From contig NZ_JAUDBQ010000006.1 in the NCBI RefSeq assembly GCF_030372105.1, positions 124,001 to 188,000 of the forward strand: a DNA stretch of 64,000 nt, in the 5' to 3' direction. The notes under the pieces are model-generated. The model worked only from the letters and a program-made list of their open reading frames with translations, searched no databases and had not been told where the DNA came from. Of this stretch, positions 1-8,500 are shown piece after piece; position 1 is the stretch's first letter, and every line of letters starts with the position of its first letter. Made by a program: the position numbers and the translations under genes. The stretch is from Cellulomonas cellasea (GTDB lineage Bacteria > Actinomycetota > Actinomycetes > Actinomycetales > Cellulomonadaceae).

Positions 1-397
1 GCCAGAAGGTCTTGGCGCGGAGGTTGGCGTCCAGCACTGCGGCGATGGTGATCGCGATGAAGACCTGCGGCACCGAGGAGAGCAGGAAGATGCTGAAGGT
101 GTTGCGCAGCGCCTTCCAGAAGAACGGCTGCTGGAGGACGTAGGTGAAGTTCTCGAGCCCGACGAAGTCGCCTTGGCCACCGATGAGATGCCATTTGTGC
201 ACCGAGACATACGCGGTGTACAGCAGCGGGAACAGGCCCACGATGGCGAAGAGGATGAAGAACGGGGAGATGTACAGGTACGGCGAGACCTTGACGTCCC
301 ACCGGCCGAGCCGCTGACCGAAGCCGAGCCGGCGCGGCTCGCGATCCGCGGACCGGTTCGGCCTGCGGTCGAGCTTCGGCGTCGTGGAGGTGACCAT
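1..397 (-). CDS. Carbohydrate ABC transporter permease, MalF type (3' part outside window)
   Basis: Membrane subunit of a sugar importer. Only the N-terminal ~132 residues lie in the window; the gene runs off the left edge. An Arg-rich cytoplasmic tail of about 35 residues precedes a first membrane segment (YISPFFILFAIVGLFPLLYT). Then comes the typical SVHKW...FVGLENFTYVLQQPFFWKALRNT region of MalF/UgpA-type permeases, followed by a second hydrophobic stretch. The ATG has AAGGA about 7 nt upstream. It lies 90 bp downstream of the solute-binding protein gene on the same strand, with a strong hairpin between them, so the two belong to one operon. The substrate is not determinable here. Confidence 0.9.
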   Translation of the reverse strand, partial: MVTSTTPKLDRRPNRSADREPRRLGFGQRLGRWDVKVSPYLYISPFFILFAIVGLFPLLYTAYVSVHKWHLIGGQGDFVGLENFTYVLQQPFFWKALRNTFSIFLLSSVPQVFIAITIAAVLDANLRAKTFW

Positions 398-441
398 CAG
401 AATCCTTCGAGGGGCGCTGAGCAGGACGATTACGGGGTAGA

Positions 442-476
442 GCCGGGGCGCCGGTCGGTGAGACCGGCGCCCCGGC
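442..476 (-). terminator. Perfect 15-bp hairpin between binding-protein and permease genes
   Basis: GCCGGGGCGCCGGTC and its exact complement flank the 5-nt loop GGTGA. There is no T-run. It sits just after the binding-protein stop codon and 45 bp before the permease start. In such operons an intercistronic hairpin commonly limits read-through or protects the upstream mRNA, giving excess binding protein; that role is inferred. Confidence 0.7.
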
Positions 477-486
477 GCCTAGAGCG

Positions 487-1794
487 TCAGCCCAGCGTGT
501 TCACTGCCTCGAGGAACTTCGTCCACGAGGTCTCGATGTCGTCGGTCTTCTGCACGTCGACACGCAGGATGGCGCTGCCCAGCGCGTCGTTCACAGCGAA
601 GTAGTTCGGGCCCTTGAAGGGCGCGACCTTGATCGCGGCGGCACGGTTGGCGAGGATCTCGCCGGTGGGGGCGCCGTTGAAGAACTCGTTGGTGACCGAG
701 GTCAGGTCCGGGCTCTTCAGGGCCTCCTGCTGGCTCGGGAACGTGCCCTGAGCCTTGAACGCCTTGATCTGCTGCTCGGGGGCGGTCAGCCACGCGGCGA
801 GGGCCTGGGCCTCCTCCGGGTGCTCCGACTGCGTCGGGACGGTCAGGAAGGACCCGCCCCAGTTGCCGCCGCCGCCGGGGAAGACATCAGCGATGTCCCA
901 GCCGGTGACGCCGGCCGCGTTGCCCTCGATGACGCCGAGCATCCAGCCCGGGGCGAGCATCGTGGCGAAGCCGTCGTTCTGGAACGAGGACGTCCAGTCG
1001 TCGCTCCACTGCTCGTAGTGGGCGGACAGGTTGTCGGTGACCGCGGCGGTCAGGACCTGGGTGTAGATGTCCTTGACCTCCTTGTTGTCGGCCGCGACGA
1101 TCTCCAGCGTCTCGGGGTCCTCGTACGCGGCCTCGACCTGGTTGATCATGCCCTGGTAGATGGCGCCGGCCGAGTCGAAGAACGGCTTCTGCGTGGCGGC
1201 GTAGTACTCCTTGCCGACCTCGAAGTAGCGGTCCCACGTGGCGTCGTCGCCACCGAAGTAGTCGGCGACCTCGCCACGCTCCGACGGGAGGCCCGCGGCG
1301 GCGAAAAGGTCGGCGCGGTAGGCGATGCCCTCCGGGCCGGCGTCCGTGCCGTACGCGATGAGGCGGCCGTCAGAGTCCGTCGCCTGGTCTTCCTTCCACT
1401 GCAGCCAGCGGCCCTCGACGTCGTCCGACTTGAGGTCGTTGAACTTGTCCGAGTACTGGAGGAGCTCGGGCAGCCAGTCGACCTCGATGGCCTCGATGTC
1501 CGACAGGCCGGAGCCCGCGGCGAGACGCGTGTTGAGGTTCGCGCGCGCGTCGTCCGACTTGGCGACCTTGTTGTGCTCGATCTTGATGTTCGGGTTCAGG
1601 CTCTCGTACTCCGTGAGGAGGTCCTCGTAGCCGAACTGGTTGAACGTGGCGATCGACAGCGTGATCTGCTCGTCGCCGTCCGCGGCGGGCTCTCCGCTGC
1701 CGCCGCCATCCGAGCTGCCGCAGGCGGTGGCGAGGAGGGCGATGCCCGTGACCCCGGCCGCAGCCGCCCACATCTTGCGTGTGGTCTTGCGCAC
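487..1794 (-). CDS. Extracellular sugar-binding lipoprotein of ABC importer
   Basis: Substrate-binding protein (family 1 type) that captures a carbohydrate outside the membrane and hands it to the permease encoded downstream. The 435-residue protein starts with a short basic stretch (RKTTRK), a hydrophobic segment and a lipobox LLATAC followed by a Gly/Ser-rich linker, so it is a lipoprotein. The mature part has the usual start ITLSIATFN...YEDLLTEYESLNPNIKIEH and, near the C terminus, NRAAAIKVAPFKGPNYFAVN. The GTG start is chosen because GGGAG lies 5 nt upstream; an in-frame ATG 42 nt further up would add a non-signal-like extension. Likely repressed by a LacI-family regulator through sites upstream. 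Confidence 0.92.
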   Translation of the reverse strand: MRKTTRKMWAAAAGVTGIALLATACGSSDGGGSGEPAADGDEQITLSIATFNQFGYEDLLTEYESLNPNIKIEHNKVAKSDDARANLNTRLAAGSGLSDIEAIEVDWLPELLQYSDKFNDLKSDDVEGRWLQWKEDQATDSDGRLIAYGTDAGPEGIAYRADLFAAAGLPSERGEVADYFGGDDATWDRYFEVGKEYYAATQKPFFDSAGAIYQGMINQVEAAYEDPETLEIVAADNKEVKDIYTQVLTAAVTDNLSAHYEQWSDDWTSSFQNDGFATMLAPGWMLGVIEGNAAGVTGWDIADVFPGGGGNWGGSFLTVPTQSEHPEEAQALAAWLTAPEQQIKAFKAQGTFPSQQEALKSPDLTSVTNEFFNGAPTGEILANRAAAIKVAPFKGPNYFAVNDALGSAILRVDVQKTDDIETSWTKFLEAVNTLG

Positions 1795-1907
1795 AATGAC
1801 TCCCTTGTCAGTCGACGGCGTCGTCGCCGTACCCATGGGACACGCACCGCCCGGAACCGCTGGCAGCGGTGTCGTCCGGCTCGTGTGGGCCTTGGTGGAC
1901 CCTCACA

Positions 1908-1921
1908 TGAGAACGCTTCCA
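1908..1921. promoter_or_regulatory. LacI-type operator-like site 1
   Basis: TGAGAACGCTTCCA, an imperfect palindrome around AACGCTT. It resembles the CebR/MalR-type operators (TGGGAGCGCTCCCA) of Actinobacteria. It lies 114 bp before the binding-protein start. Its centre is 24 bp from site 2. Confidence 0.55.
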
Positions 1922-1931
1922 CGGTGTGTAG

Positions 1932-1945
1932 CGGGAGCGTTCCCA
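1932..1945. promoter_or_regulatory. LacI-type operator-like site 2
   Basis: CGGGAGCGTTCCCA matches the CebR consensus TGGGAGCGCTCCCA at 12 of 14 positions, with GGGAGCGTTCCC as the palindromic core. It lies upstream of the sugar-binding protein gene. Confidence 0.6.
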
Positions 1946-2011
1946 CGCGCTGTGAGGAACTCTGGCCGCGACCTGGGCGGGTGTCAAGGACGAAGGCGCC
2001 GAAAACAGGCG

Positions 2012-2025
2012 TGGTAGCGATCCCA
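2012..2025. promoter_or_regulatory. LacI-type operator-like site 3
   Basis: TGGTAGCGATCCCA, 12 of 14 identical to TGGGAGCGCTCCCA. Its centre is 80 bp from site 2, a distance compatible with looping or cooperative repression. It could also serve the divergently read region, but no gene starts there. Confidence 0.5.
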
Positions 2026-2080
2026 CGCGAACATACCTGCAGGTCAGAGCGATTTTGGCGGCGATGGTGTTACCGAATTG

Positions 2081-2596
2081 TTACGGCTGGGAACCCGGTT
2101 CGTGACCTTCCAGCCAGGCCGTCGCGACGGCCTCCTCCGCGGCGAGCGCGGAGCGGATCGCAGAAGCCGCCGCGTCCTCCACGGCGCCCGCGAACAGGGG
2201 GATGGCAGCCTTCAGGTCGCCCTCGTACAGAATCGTCGAGCCGACGCCGTCGGGAAACAGCCGCATCGACCCGGTCAGGCGCACCGGCGCGCCCGTGATC
2301 TCGACGACCACAGTGCCCGACCGGCCGCCGTCCTCGCCGGGAGGCTCCCAGGCCTCGACCTGTCGGACGTCGATCTGAGACCCGATGAAGGCCCGCATAT
2401 TCGCGGGGATCTGGTCGGTGGGGAGCGCCCGCCGCGAGGTGACGGTGAACGCGCCGTCGTCGCCGGGCACCACGTCGACCTGCTGCTCGATCGCCCCGCT
2501 AGCCCGCACCTTCGCCTCGACATAGGCGGGGTCCGCCAGCATGGCGGCGACGGTGGGGGCAGACGCCGCAAGGGTGAAGCTGACGCGCAGGTGCAC
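2081..2596 (-). CDS. DUF2505 family protein
   Basis: A 171-residue soluble protein of the actinobacterial DUF2505 family (START/SRPBCC-like fold, no established reaction). It starts with HLRVSFTLAASAPTVAAMLADPAYVEAK and carries the alternating strands TVVVEITGAPVRLTGSMRLFPDGVGSTILYEGDL and a C-terminal helix rich in Ala/Glu, as expected for a helix-grip fold. The GTG start has AAAGGAG 7-8 nt upstream. It is divergent from the sensor kinase gene at 2706, with 109 bp between the starts. No catalytic residues can be named. Confidence 0.85.
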   Translation of the reverse strand: MHLRVSFTLAASAPTVAAMLADPAYVEAKVRASGAIEQQVDVVPGDDGAFTVTSRRALPTDQIPANMRAFIGSQIDVRQVEAWEPPGEDGGRSGTVVVEITGAPVRLTGSMRLFPDGVGSTILYEGDLKAAIPLFAGAVEDAAASAIRSALAAEEAVATAWLEGHEPGSQP

Positions 2597-2692
2597 CGAC
2601 CGGCTCCTTTCAGGGTGTCGACGTGCGCACAGCAGGTGGCACTGTGGTCGAGGCTATCGCCCCCGCTGCACGGCGGCGTGTTCCACGACGCC

Positions 2693-2698
2693 TACGCT
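2693..2698 (+). promoter_or_regulatory. -10 box for leaderless pdtaS transcript
   Basis: TACGCT lies 7 nt before the GTG start and no Shine-Dalgarno sequence is present, so transcription probably begins at the start codon. Confidence 0.5.
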
Positions 2699-2705
2699 GG
2701 ACTCC

Positions 2706-4193
2706 GTGTCCACCCTGAGCGACCTCGCCACGCGCCACGCCTCGCTTGACGCCGCCGACCTCGAGTGGCTGCACCTGCTCGTCGGCGACTGGCAGGTGAT
2801 CTCCGACCTCGCATTCGCCGACCTCGTCCTCTGGCTCCCCACCGAGGACGGGGACTTCATCGCCATCGCGCAGTGCCGCCCGAGCACCGGCGCGACAGTC
2901 CACTACGACGACGTGGTCGGCTCGCGCGCGCCTGACGGGCAGCGCCCGCAGCTGCAGCGCTCGCTCACCGAGGTGCGCGCGCAGCGCTCCCGCGAGCCCC
3001 GCTGGTTCGGCTCCTACGCCGTGCGCGAGGAGGCTGTGCCCGTTGTCCGCGAGGGGCGCGCCATCGCCGTCGTCGCGCGGCAGACGAACCTGGGCGGCGC
3101 CCGCACGCCGAGCCGGCTCGAGCTCAACTACGTGGAGTCCGCCGACGAGCTGATGGGCATGATCGGCCGCGGCGAATTCCCGGCATCGAACGCCCCGACC
3201 GGCCCTCGCCGGGGCGCGCCCCGCGTCGGCGACGGCCTCATCCGGCTGAACTCTGAGGGGGAGGTGCTGTACGCGAGCCCCAACGCGCTGAGCTGCTTCC
3301 ACCGCCTGGGCGCGCTCGGAGACCTCGTCGGCAGGTCGTTGATCGAGGTCACCGCCGAGCTTGTCGAGCACAAGGCGCCGGTGGACGAGTCGATGCCGCT
3401 CGTCGTCATGGGGCGTGCGCCGTGGCGCACCGACATCGAGTCCAAAGGGGTGGCGCTGTCCCTGCGGGCCGTCCCGCTCACGGAGCGCGGCCAGCGCATC
3501 GGCGCGGTGCTGCTCTGCCGCGACGTCTCCGAGCTGCGGCGCCGCGAGCGCGAGCTCATCACCAAGGACGCGACCATCCGGGAGATCCACCACCGGGTGA
3601 AGAACAACCTGCAGACCGTCGCGGCGCTGCTGCGGCTCCAGTCGCGACGGATGAGCAACCCCGAGGCCCGTGAGGCGCTCGACGAGGCGATGCGCCGGGT
3701 CGCGACGATCGCCCTCGTGCACGAGACGCTCTCGCAGACCCTCGACGAGTCGGTGCCCTTCGACGACCTGGTGGGCCGCAGCCTGCGCTTGGCGGCCGAT
3801 GTCGCGTCGGCGGGCAGCAGCGTGCGCACGGTCGTCAGCGGGACGTTCGGGCTGGTTCCCGCCGAGGACGCGACGGCGCTGGCCCTGGTGCTCACCGAGT
3901 TGGTCACCAACGCCGTGGAGCACGGGCTCTCAGCGGTGGGTGGCGGGACTGTCGAGGTCACGGCCGAGCGCGAGGGCCAGGCGCTGCGCGTCGTCGTGGC
4001 GGACGACGGGGGCGGGCTGCCGGAGTCGGCCGGCGCCGGGAGCGGGTTGGGCACCCAGATCGTGTCGACCCTCGTGGCGAACGAGCTGCGCGGGAGCATC
4101 GAGTGGGGGCCGCGGGAGGGGAGCCGTGGCACCCAGGTGGTGCTGGAGGCAGTGCTCCGCAATCCGAGCAGGGAGAGCGCCGGCTCGGTCTGA
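2706..4193 (+). CDS. pdtaS: PdtaS-like sensor histidine kinase
   Basis: Cytosolic sensor kinase of the PdtaS/PdtaR type. In mycobacteria PdtaS phosphorylates an ANTAR-domain antiterminator. The 495-residue protein has an N-terminal GAF-like sensor domain (about 1-150), a PAS-like domain (about 175-275), a HisKA_2 dimerisation domain with IHHRVKNNLQ (His295/His296) and a HATPase domain (ELVTNAVEHG, ADDGGGLP, GSGLGTQIV). No membrane segment is seen. The GTG is chosen because the sensor domain begins right after it and a -10 box lies 7 nt upstream. It is convergent with a WhiB1-like gene, the arrangement known from M. tuberculosis (Rv3220c next to whiB1 Rv3219), which supports the assignment. 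No pdtaR is in the window. Confidence 0.9.
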   Translation: MSTLSDLATRHASLDAADLEWLHLLVGDWQVISDLAFADLVLWLPTEDGDFIAIAQCRPSTGATVHYDDVVGSRAPDGQRPQLQRSLTEVRAQRSREPRWFGSYAVREEAVPVVREGRAIAVVARQTNLGGARTPSRLELNYVESADELMGMIGRGEFPASNAPTGPRRGAPRVGDGLIRLNSEGEVLYASPNALSCFHRLGALGDLVGRSLIEVTAELVEHKAPVDESMPLVVMGRAPWRTDIESKGVALSLRAVPLTERGQRIGAVLLCRDVSELRRRERELITKDATIREIHHRVKNNLQTVAALLRLQSRRMSNPEAREALDEAMRRVATIALVHETLSQTLDESVPFDDLVGRSLRLAADVASAGSSVRTVVSGTFGLVPAEDATALALVLTELVTNAVEHGLSAVGGGTVEVTAEREGQALRVVVADDGGGLPESAGAGSGLGTQIVSTLVANELRGSIEWGPREGSRGTQVVLEAVLRNPSRESAGSV

Positions 4194-4272
4194 GCCGGGG
4201 TCGGGGTCGGGGGTCGGTCAGGCTCCCCGGCCGATCAGGCCTGGGCGTGTCCCTGTCTGCCGCCGGACGCAC

Positions 4273-4310
4273 GAGAGCCGCCCCAGCGGAGGATGCTGGT
4301 GGCGGCTCTC
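4273..4310. terminator. Bidirectional terminator between pdtaS and whiB1
   Basis: GAGAGCCGCC pairs perfectly with GGCGGCTCTC. The stem continues as CCAGC/GCTGG with one bulged T and a 7-nt loop. It lies between two convergent genes and can act in both directions; no T-run follows. Confidence 0.75.
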
Positions 4311-4379
4311 TAGGTGCGCGCTGCCGGCCCGGGGGAGGTCCGGAGCGCCAAGGTCAGACAGTTGTGCTGGTCAGGCTGC

Positions 4380-4628
4380 TCAGCTCGCGCGACGCTGGCG
4401 CGCAGTGCGGCGCTTGAGGGCGCGACGCTCGTCCTCGGAGAGGCCACCCCAGACGCCGGCGTCCTGACCGGACTCGAGGGCCCACTTGAGGCACGTGTCG
4501 ACGACCTCGCAGCGACGGCACACGGCCTTCGCCTCATCGATCTGCAGCAGCGCGGGTCCGGTGTTGCCGATCGGGAAGAACAGCTCCGGGTCTTCGTCCA
4601 GACACGCTGCGCGGTGGCGCCAATCCAT
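4380..4628 (-). CDS. whiB1: WhiB1-like iron-sulfur transcription factor
   Basis: WhiB family [4Fe-4S] regulator, 82 residues, the family's usual short length. It starts MDWRHRAACLDEDPELFFP, nearly the M. tuberculosis WhiB1 N terminus as known. Cluster ligands are Cys9, Cys37, Cys40 and Cys46 (CRRCEVVDTC). The turn GVWGG (58-62) and a basic tail KRRTARQRR for DNA binding follow. The ATG is preceded by GGAGA 8 nt upstream; longer in-frame starts add residues absent from the family. WhiB1 senses nitric oxide and binds the primary sigma factor in mycobacteria. Convergent with pdtaS, conserved synteny. Upstream lies a 457-bp region without a gene, probably regulatory. Confidence 0.95.
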   Translation of the reverse strand: MDWRHRAACLDEDPELFFPIGNTGPALLQIDEAKAVCRRCEVVDTCLKWALESGQDAGVWGGLSEDERRALKRRTARQRRAS

Positions 4629-4754
4629 GAAATCTCTCCTTGCACAGGGCAAGCCAAGGCCCTTCTCAGGACTCATCAGGCTTGGTGCGCGCAGCACGGC
4701 TCAGCGACATGGCGGCTCGTGGGTTCTACGCGCACGGGTGGGGGGATCAACTGC

Positions 4755-4771
4755 TGTGAATTAGCCTCACA
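4755..4771. promoter_or_regulatory. Possible CRP-like site upstream of whiB1
   Basis: TGTGAATTAGCCTCACA is an inverted repeat of TGTGA/TCACA with a 7-bp spacer, one longer than the CRP consensus (N6). Mycobacterial whiB1 is controlled by the CRP protein Rv3676, so the location 127 bp before the start is suggestive. The unusual spacer keeps confidence low. Confidence 0.35.
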
Positions 4772-5073
4772 CCTGCAGGCGCGCAGCACAAGATCTATCA
4801 GCGCGCGGGTTTCTCGCGCGGCCTGAGGTCTTCATCACACCTGGACGCCACCTGTGAATGGAGTCGCCACTCTATCCTCTTCGGCGCACAGGGCGAAATC
4901 GGGTCCAACTGACCTGCCCCGGCGACGGCAAATCGCGCTGACCTGGGCATTCGTCCAGGAGCCCGACTCCGCATGACATCCCATGACTCGTACGAACCCG
5001 CAGCTCGCCCCCGGTCGCGGGTACTCGAGGCCCTCGTCAGGCGGACTCGCCGACGCGCCCCGGGCCGCTCACG

Positions 5074-5079
5074 TAGGGT
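5074..5079 (+). promoter_or_regulatory. -10 box for leaderless transcript
   Basis: TAGGGT lies exactly 6 nt before the GTG start of the small membrane protein gene; no Shine-Dalgarno sequence. Confidence 0.55.
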
Positions 5080-5085
5080 CGGCGC

Positions 5086-5502
5086 GTGTCATTGAGACGT
5101 GCTCCTCGACTCCTCGCCCCAATCTGCCTGCTGGTCCTCCTCGAGGCGGCGTTGCTGGTCGGGCTGGGGGTGGCGTTCGGCGCCGAGATCTTCGGCGGCT
5201 CGCAGGTCGCAGGCGCGATGGCGTTCCTCGTGGTGTTCGCCCTCGGTGTGGCGGCGGTGCTCGTGGCCAGCGCGCGAGGGCTGTGGCGGGGGCGGCGGTG
5301 GGCGCGCTCGCCGGTGCTCACCTGGCAGCTCTTCCTCATCGTCCTGGCCGCCGGCTGGCTCAGCGTCGAGCCCACGGCATGGGCGGCGGCGCTCTTGGTG
5401 ATCGCACTCGCGATCGGGGTCGGGCTCATGCTGCCCTCCGTGGTCGCGGCGACGACAGGACGTGGCGACGAGGCGGCCTCGTCACCGTCACCTGGGAACT
5501 AG
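5086..5502 (+). CDS. Small four-helix membrane protein, function unknown
   Basis: A 138-residue integral membrane protein with about four hydrophobic segments: LLAPICLLVLLEAALLVGLG, an AFLVVFALGVAAVLVA segment, a WQLFLIVLAAGWLS segment and an ALLVIALAIGVGLMLPSVV segment. The loop between helices two and three is basic (RGLWRGRRWARS). A Ser/Pro tail ends the protein. Not recognised beyond being a typical actinobacterial conserved membrane protein. The GTG start fits a leaderless promoter. Its 3' end overlaps the 3' end of the FHA-FtsK gene by 15 nt tail to tail. Confidence 0.8.
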   Translation: MSLRRAPRLLAPICLLVLLEAALLVGLGVAFGAEIFGGSQVAGAMAFLVVFALGVAAVLVASARGLWRGRRWARSPVLTWQLFLIVLAAGWLSVEPTAWAAALLVIALAIGVGLMLPSVVAATTGRGDEAASSPSPGN

Positions 5503-8500
5503 CCGCGCGACCTGCACGGGGGTCAGTTCCCTGCCGCGCACGAGTGCCCCGCGCCCCGGGGCGTGCGCGCGCGAGGGATCGACGACAGTCGTGAGGTCGA
5601 CGCCGAACACGTCGGCCGAGCCTGGTTCGAGCGGGTCCAGGACCAGCCCGGCGCGGATCGACCGCAGGCGGGCGATCGGCTCACGGTAGGCCGTGGCGGC
5701 ACGGCCGGTGCGGGCCGACGCGATGAGCCTGAGGCGCAGGCCTCCGGGCCGCGCGGCCGCCGCCTGCGCGAGCCGCTCGGCCTCCACCGGATGCATCTGG
5801 TCGAGCGAGTCCAGGTCGTCCACCAGGAGGTCGACCTCCTCGAGGCCTTCGCGGTGCGCGCCGGCGAGCTCGTCGAGGAGGGCCGTGAGGCCTTCCGGCG
5901 CGGACGCCCACCGCGGGCCCTCGAGGCCGAGGAGCGCGGGGTCCGACCCGACCACGGCAACCGGCCTGCCCGCGCCGAGCAGGCCGGTGGCCAGCACGGC
6001 GAGGGCGGTGGTGCGCCCCGAGCCGGCGGGCCCCACGACCAGGGCTCCCCGGCTGACGTCGAGCCCGACCGCGCGGGCCTCGTCGCCACCGAGGCCGATC
6101 GGGATGAGGGCCTGACCGTGGCCCGCGCCGCCGGCCTCGTCGTCCATGAGATCGGAGATCGCGACCTCGTCAGGGATCGTCCGCAGCCTCAGGACGCGGG
6201 AGCCGTCGAGGGGGCGCGGCGCCGCCCGACCGTCCGGAAGGGCGACCTGGCATTCGCGGGCGTCGGAGCCGCGCAGATGCACGGCCCGCCCAGGCATGCG
6301 TGGCAGGCCCGTGAGCTCGGTGGGAACCCCGGCGAGCACCTGGTCCACCGCGTCCATGCCGAGCACGAGCCGATCGTGGAACTGCCCGCTGAGAGCGGCC
6401 ACCCGCCCCGTGGCGCCCGAGCTCGCGGCCACCGTCACCCCGCGGGTGAGGCCGTCACGCAGCAGGTCGAGCAGCAGCCGCCCACCGGCGCCGCGGCCCA
6501 CCGCGTCGAGGGCTTCGAGCGTGGCCTCCCACCCGTCCACGAGGACGAGCTGGTGTGCGCCGCCCGCGCGCACCGGGGCGTCGGGGAGGTCCCGGGGGTT
6601 GTCGCCGATCCGGGGACGGTCCGCGAGGAGGGCAAGCAGCCGGGCGAGTCGTCGCGGATCGTCGGCGCCCACGACTGTCCCCAGCTCGGCGATCGGCAGC
6701 GGGGGAGTGGTGAACCCGACGGCGTGCACGTGCCACCCGAGCTCAAGCGCCCCGGCGGCCGCTGTGCTCAGCGCGGTGGTGCGCCCAGAGCCGGGCGGCC
6801 CGACCACGAGGAGGTGGCCCTGACGAGGGCTCCATCGCACGAGCTCGCGACGTTGCTGGTCGGGGACGTCGGCCAGGGCGAGGGTGACGGTGTCAGGGAC
6901 CGGGCTCCGGTCGGGGGGCAGGTCGGTGCGGCGCACCGTTCGGGGCAGCTCGGGCAGCCACGGGGCGGTCGGCAGCGTGCGGCCTTGGGCGGCTGACCGG
7001 ACGGCCTCCACGAACCGGCGTGCCTCGTCGGGCTCGGAGTGGGCGGTGTCGGAGTCAGACGGCACGGCGCGGGATGGCACGGCGCTGGATGGCGCGGCGA
7101 ACGCGGACCAGGGGGCCGCCAGGCGCACGGGCTCCGCCGCGCCAGTCGTCCGGGCTCGGGCCTGGGCGACGTGCAGGTGCTCGACCGGGCCGTTGCCCCG
7201 GCGCAGCACCGCGCGACCTGGCCGATTCGCGGGCAGGAGGGCGGCGTCGGGCGCGTCCAGGACGTCGAGGGACTCGGCGGCGTCGGTGACCCGCAGCGCG
7301 ATCCGTAGCGCGATGTTCGCGCGCAGGTCGGCGTTGACGGCCCCGGCGGGGCGCTGGGTGGCCAGCACCAGGTGCATCCCCAGGGAGCGGCCCTGGGCGG
7401 CGAGGCGCAGGAGGCCCGGCACGAAGTCGGGCGCCTCGTCGGCGAGGGCGCGGAACTCGTCGATCACCACGAGGAGGCGGGGCGGGGGCGTGGGGCCTGC
7501 GCCGGGCACGTGACGTGCCCACCACGCGGAGACGTCGGCGCACCCGGCCTCCGCGAGGGCGTGCTCGCGTCTGCGCAGCTCGGCGCGCAGACCGGTGAGC
7601 GCGCGGAGCGCGAGGTGGCCGTCGAGGTCGGTGACCTGCCCGACGACATGTGGCAGGTCGGCGCAGGGGCCGAAACTGGCGCCGCCCTTGTAGTCGACGA
7701 GCGCGATCGCGAGCCGCTCGGGTGGGTGGGCGAGCGCGAGGGAGAGCACGAGGGTGCGGAGCAGCGCTGATTTGCCCGCCCCCGTCGTGCCCGCGACCAG
7801 GGCATGCGGGCCGTCGCGCACGAGGTCGACGCTGACTGGCCCCGAAGCGTCCCGCCCGAGCATCGCGTGAAGGCCGGAGTGGCGTCCGCCAGCCCAGGCT
7901 TGGGTGATCTGCTCGGCGTCGGGCTCGGGCACTCCCGGCAGGTCGCCCAAGGCCACGTCGTTCGGGAGGGCCGGTCCTGCGCCCGGCGCCGGGGCTGCCG
8001 TCCCGCGCAGCCCCGCGATCCGGCGGGCTTGTCGTTCGGCCCATTGCGCCGACACGAGGTGCAGGGGCGCAGGCCGGTCGCCGAGCGGTGTGCTGAGCTT
8101 GGCTCCCTCGGCGCGCACATGCAGCACGGTGCGGCACCAGGCGGGCGCCGCCGACGCCGTGGGCGCGAGCAGGACGAGGTGCTCGGCTTCGGCGCCGGGC
8201 GGGTGGCGTGGGGGGTGGCGCGCCGCGGCTGCGATGCTGTCCGGTCCGTCCACGACGGTGACGTGGGGTCTGAGGGCGGGGACGTCCGTGAGGTCCGCGG
8301 CGCTGGTGGGAGCGGGTTCCGCGATCCAACGGGCCCACGACCAGTCGTCGAGGTGGTCGGCGTCGGCCCGGACCGTGAGGCGGCCCGCGCCGTCCGAGCC
8401 CACAGCCCCGAGCAGCAGGGCGCGGGTGGCTCCGAGCGTCCACTGCCGACTCCCCACGAGCGCGATCACGCGGTCGGGCCCGCAGGCGTCGACCGCGAAC

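Larger units (their letters stand above)
4629..5085. other. Gene-free regulatory interval upstream of whiB1
   Basis: No convincing coding frame. Base composition is less GC-rich than the flanking genes. It holds a TGTGA/TCACA inverted repeat at 4755-4771 and, at its right end, the -10 box of the next gene. No clear -10 for whiB1 was found. Confidence 0.6.

Noticed and set aside
820-2298. Plus-strand open frame opposite the sugar-binding protein gene
   Set aside because: No recognisable domain and it runs through the operator region; antisense shadow.
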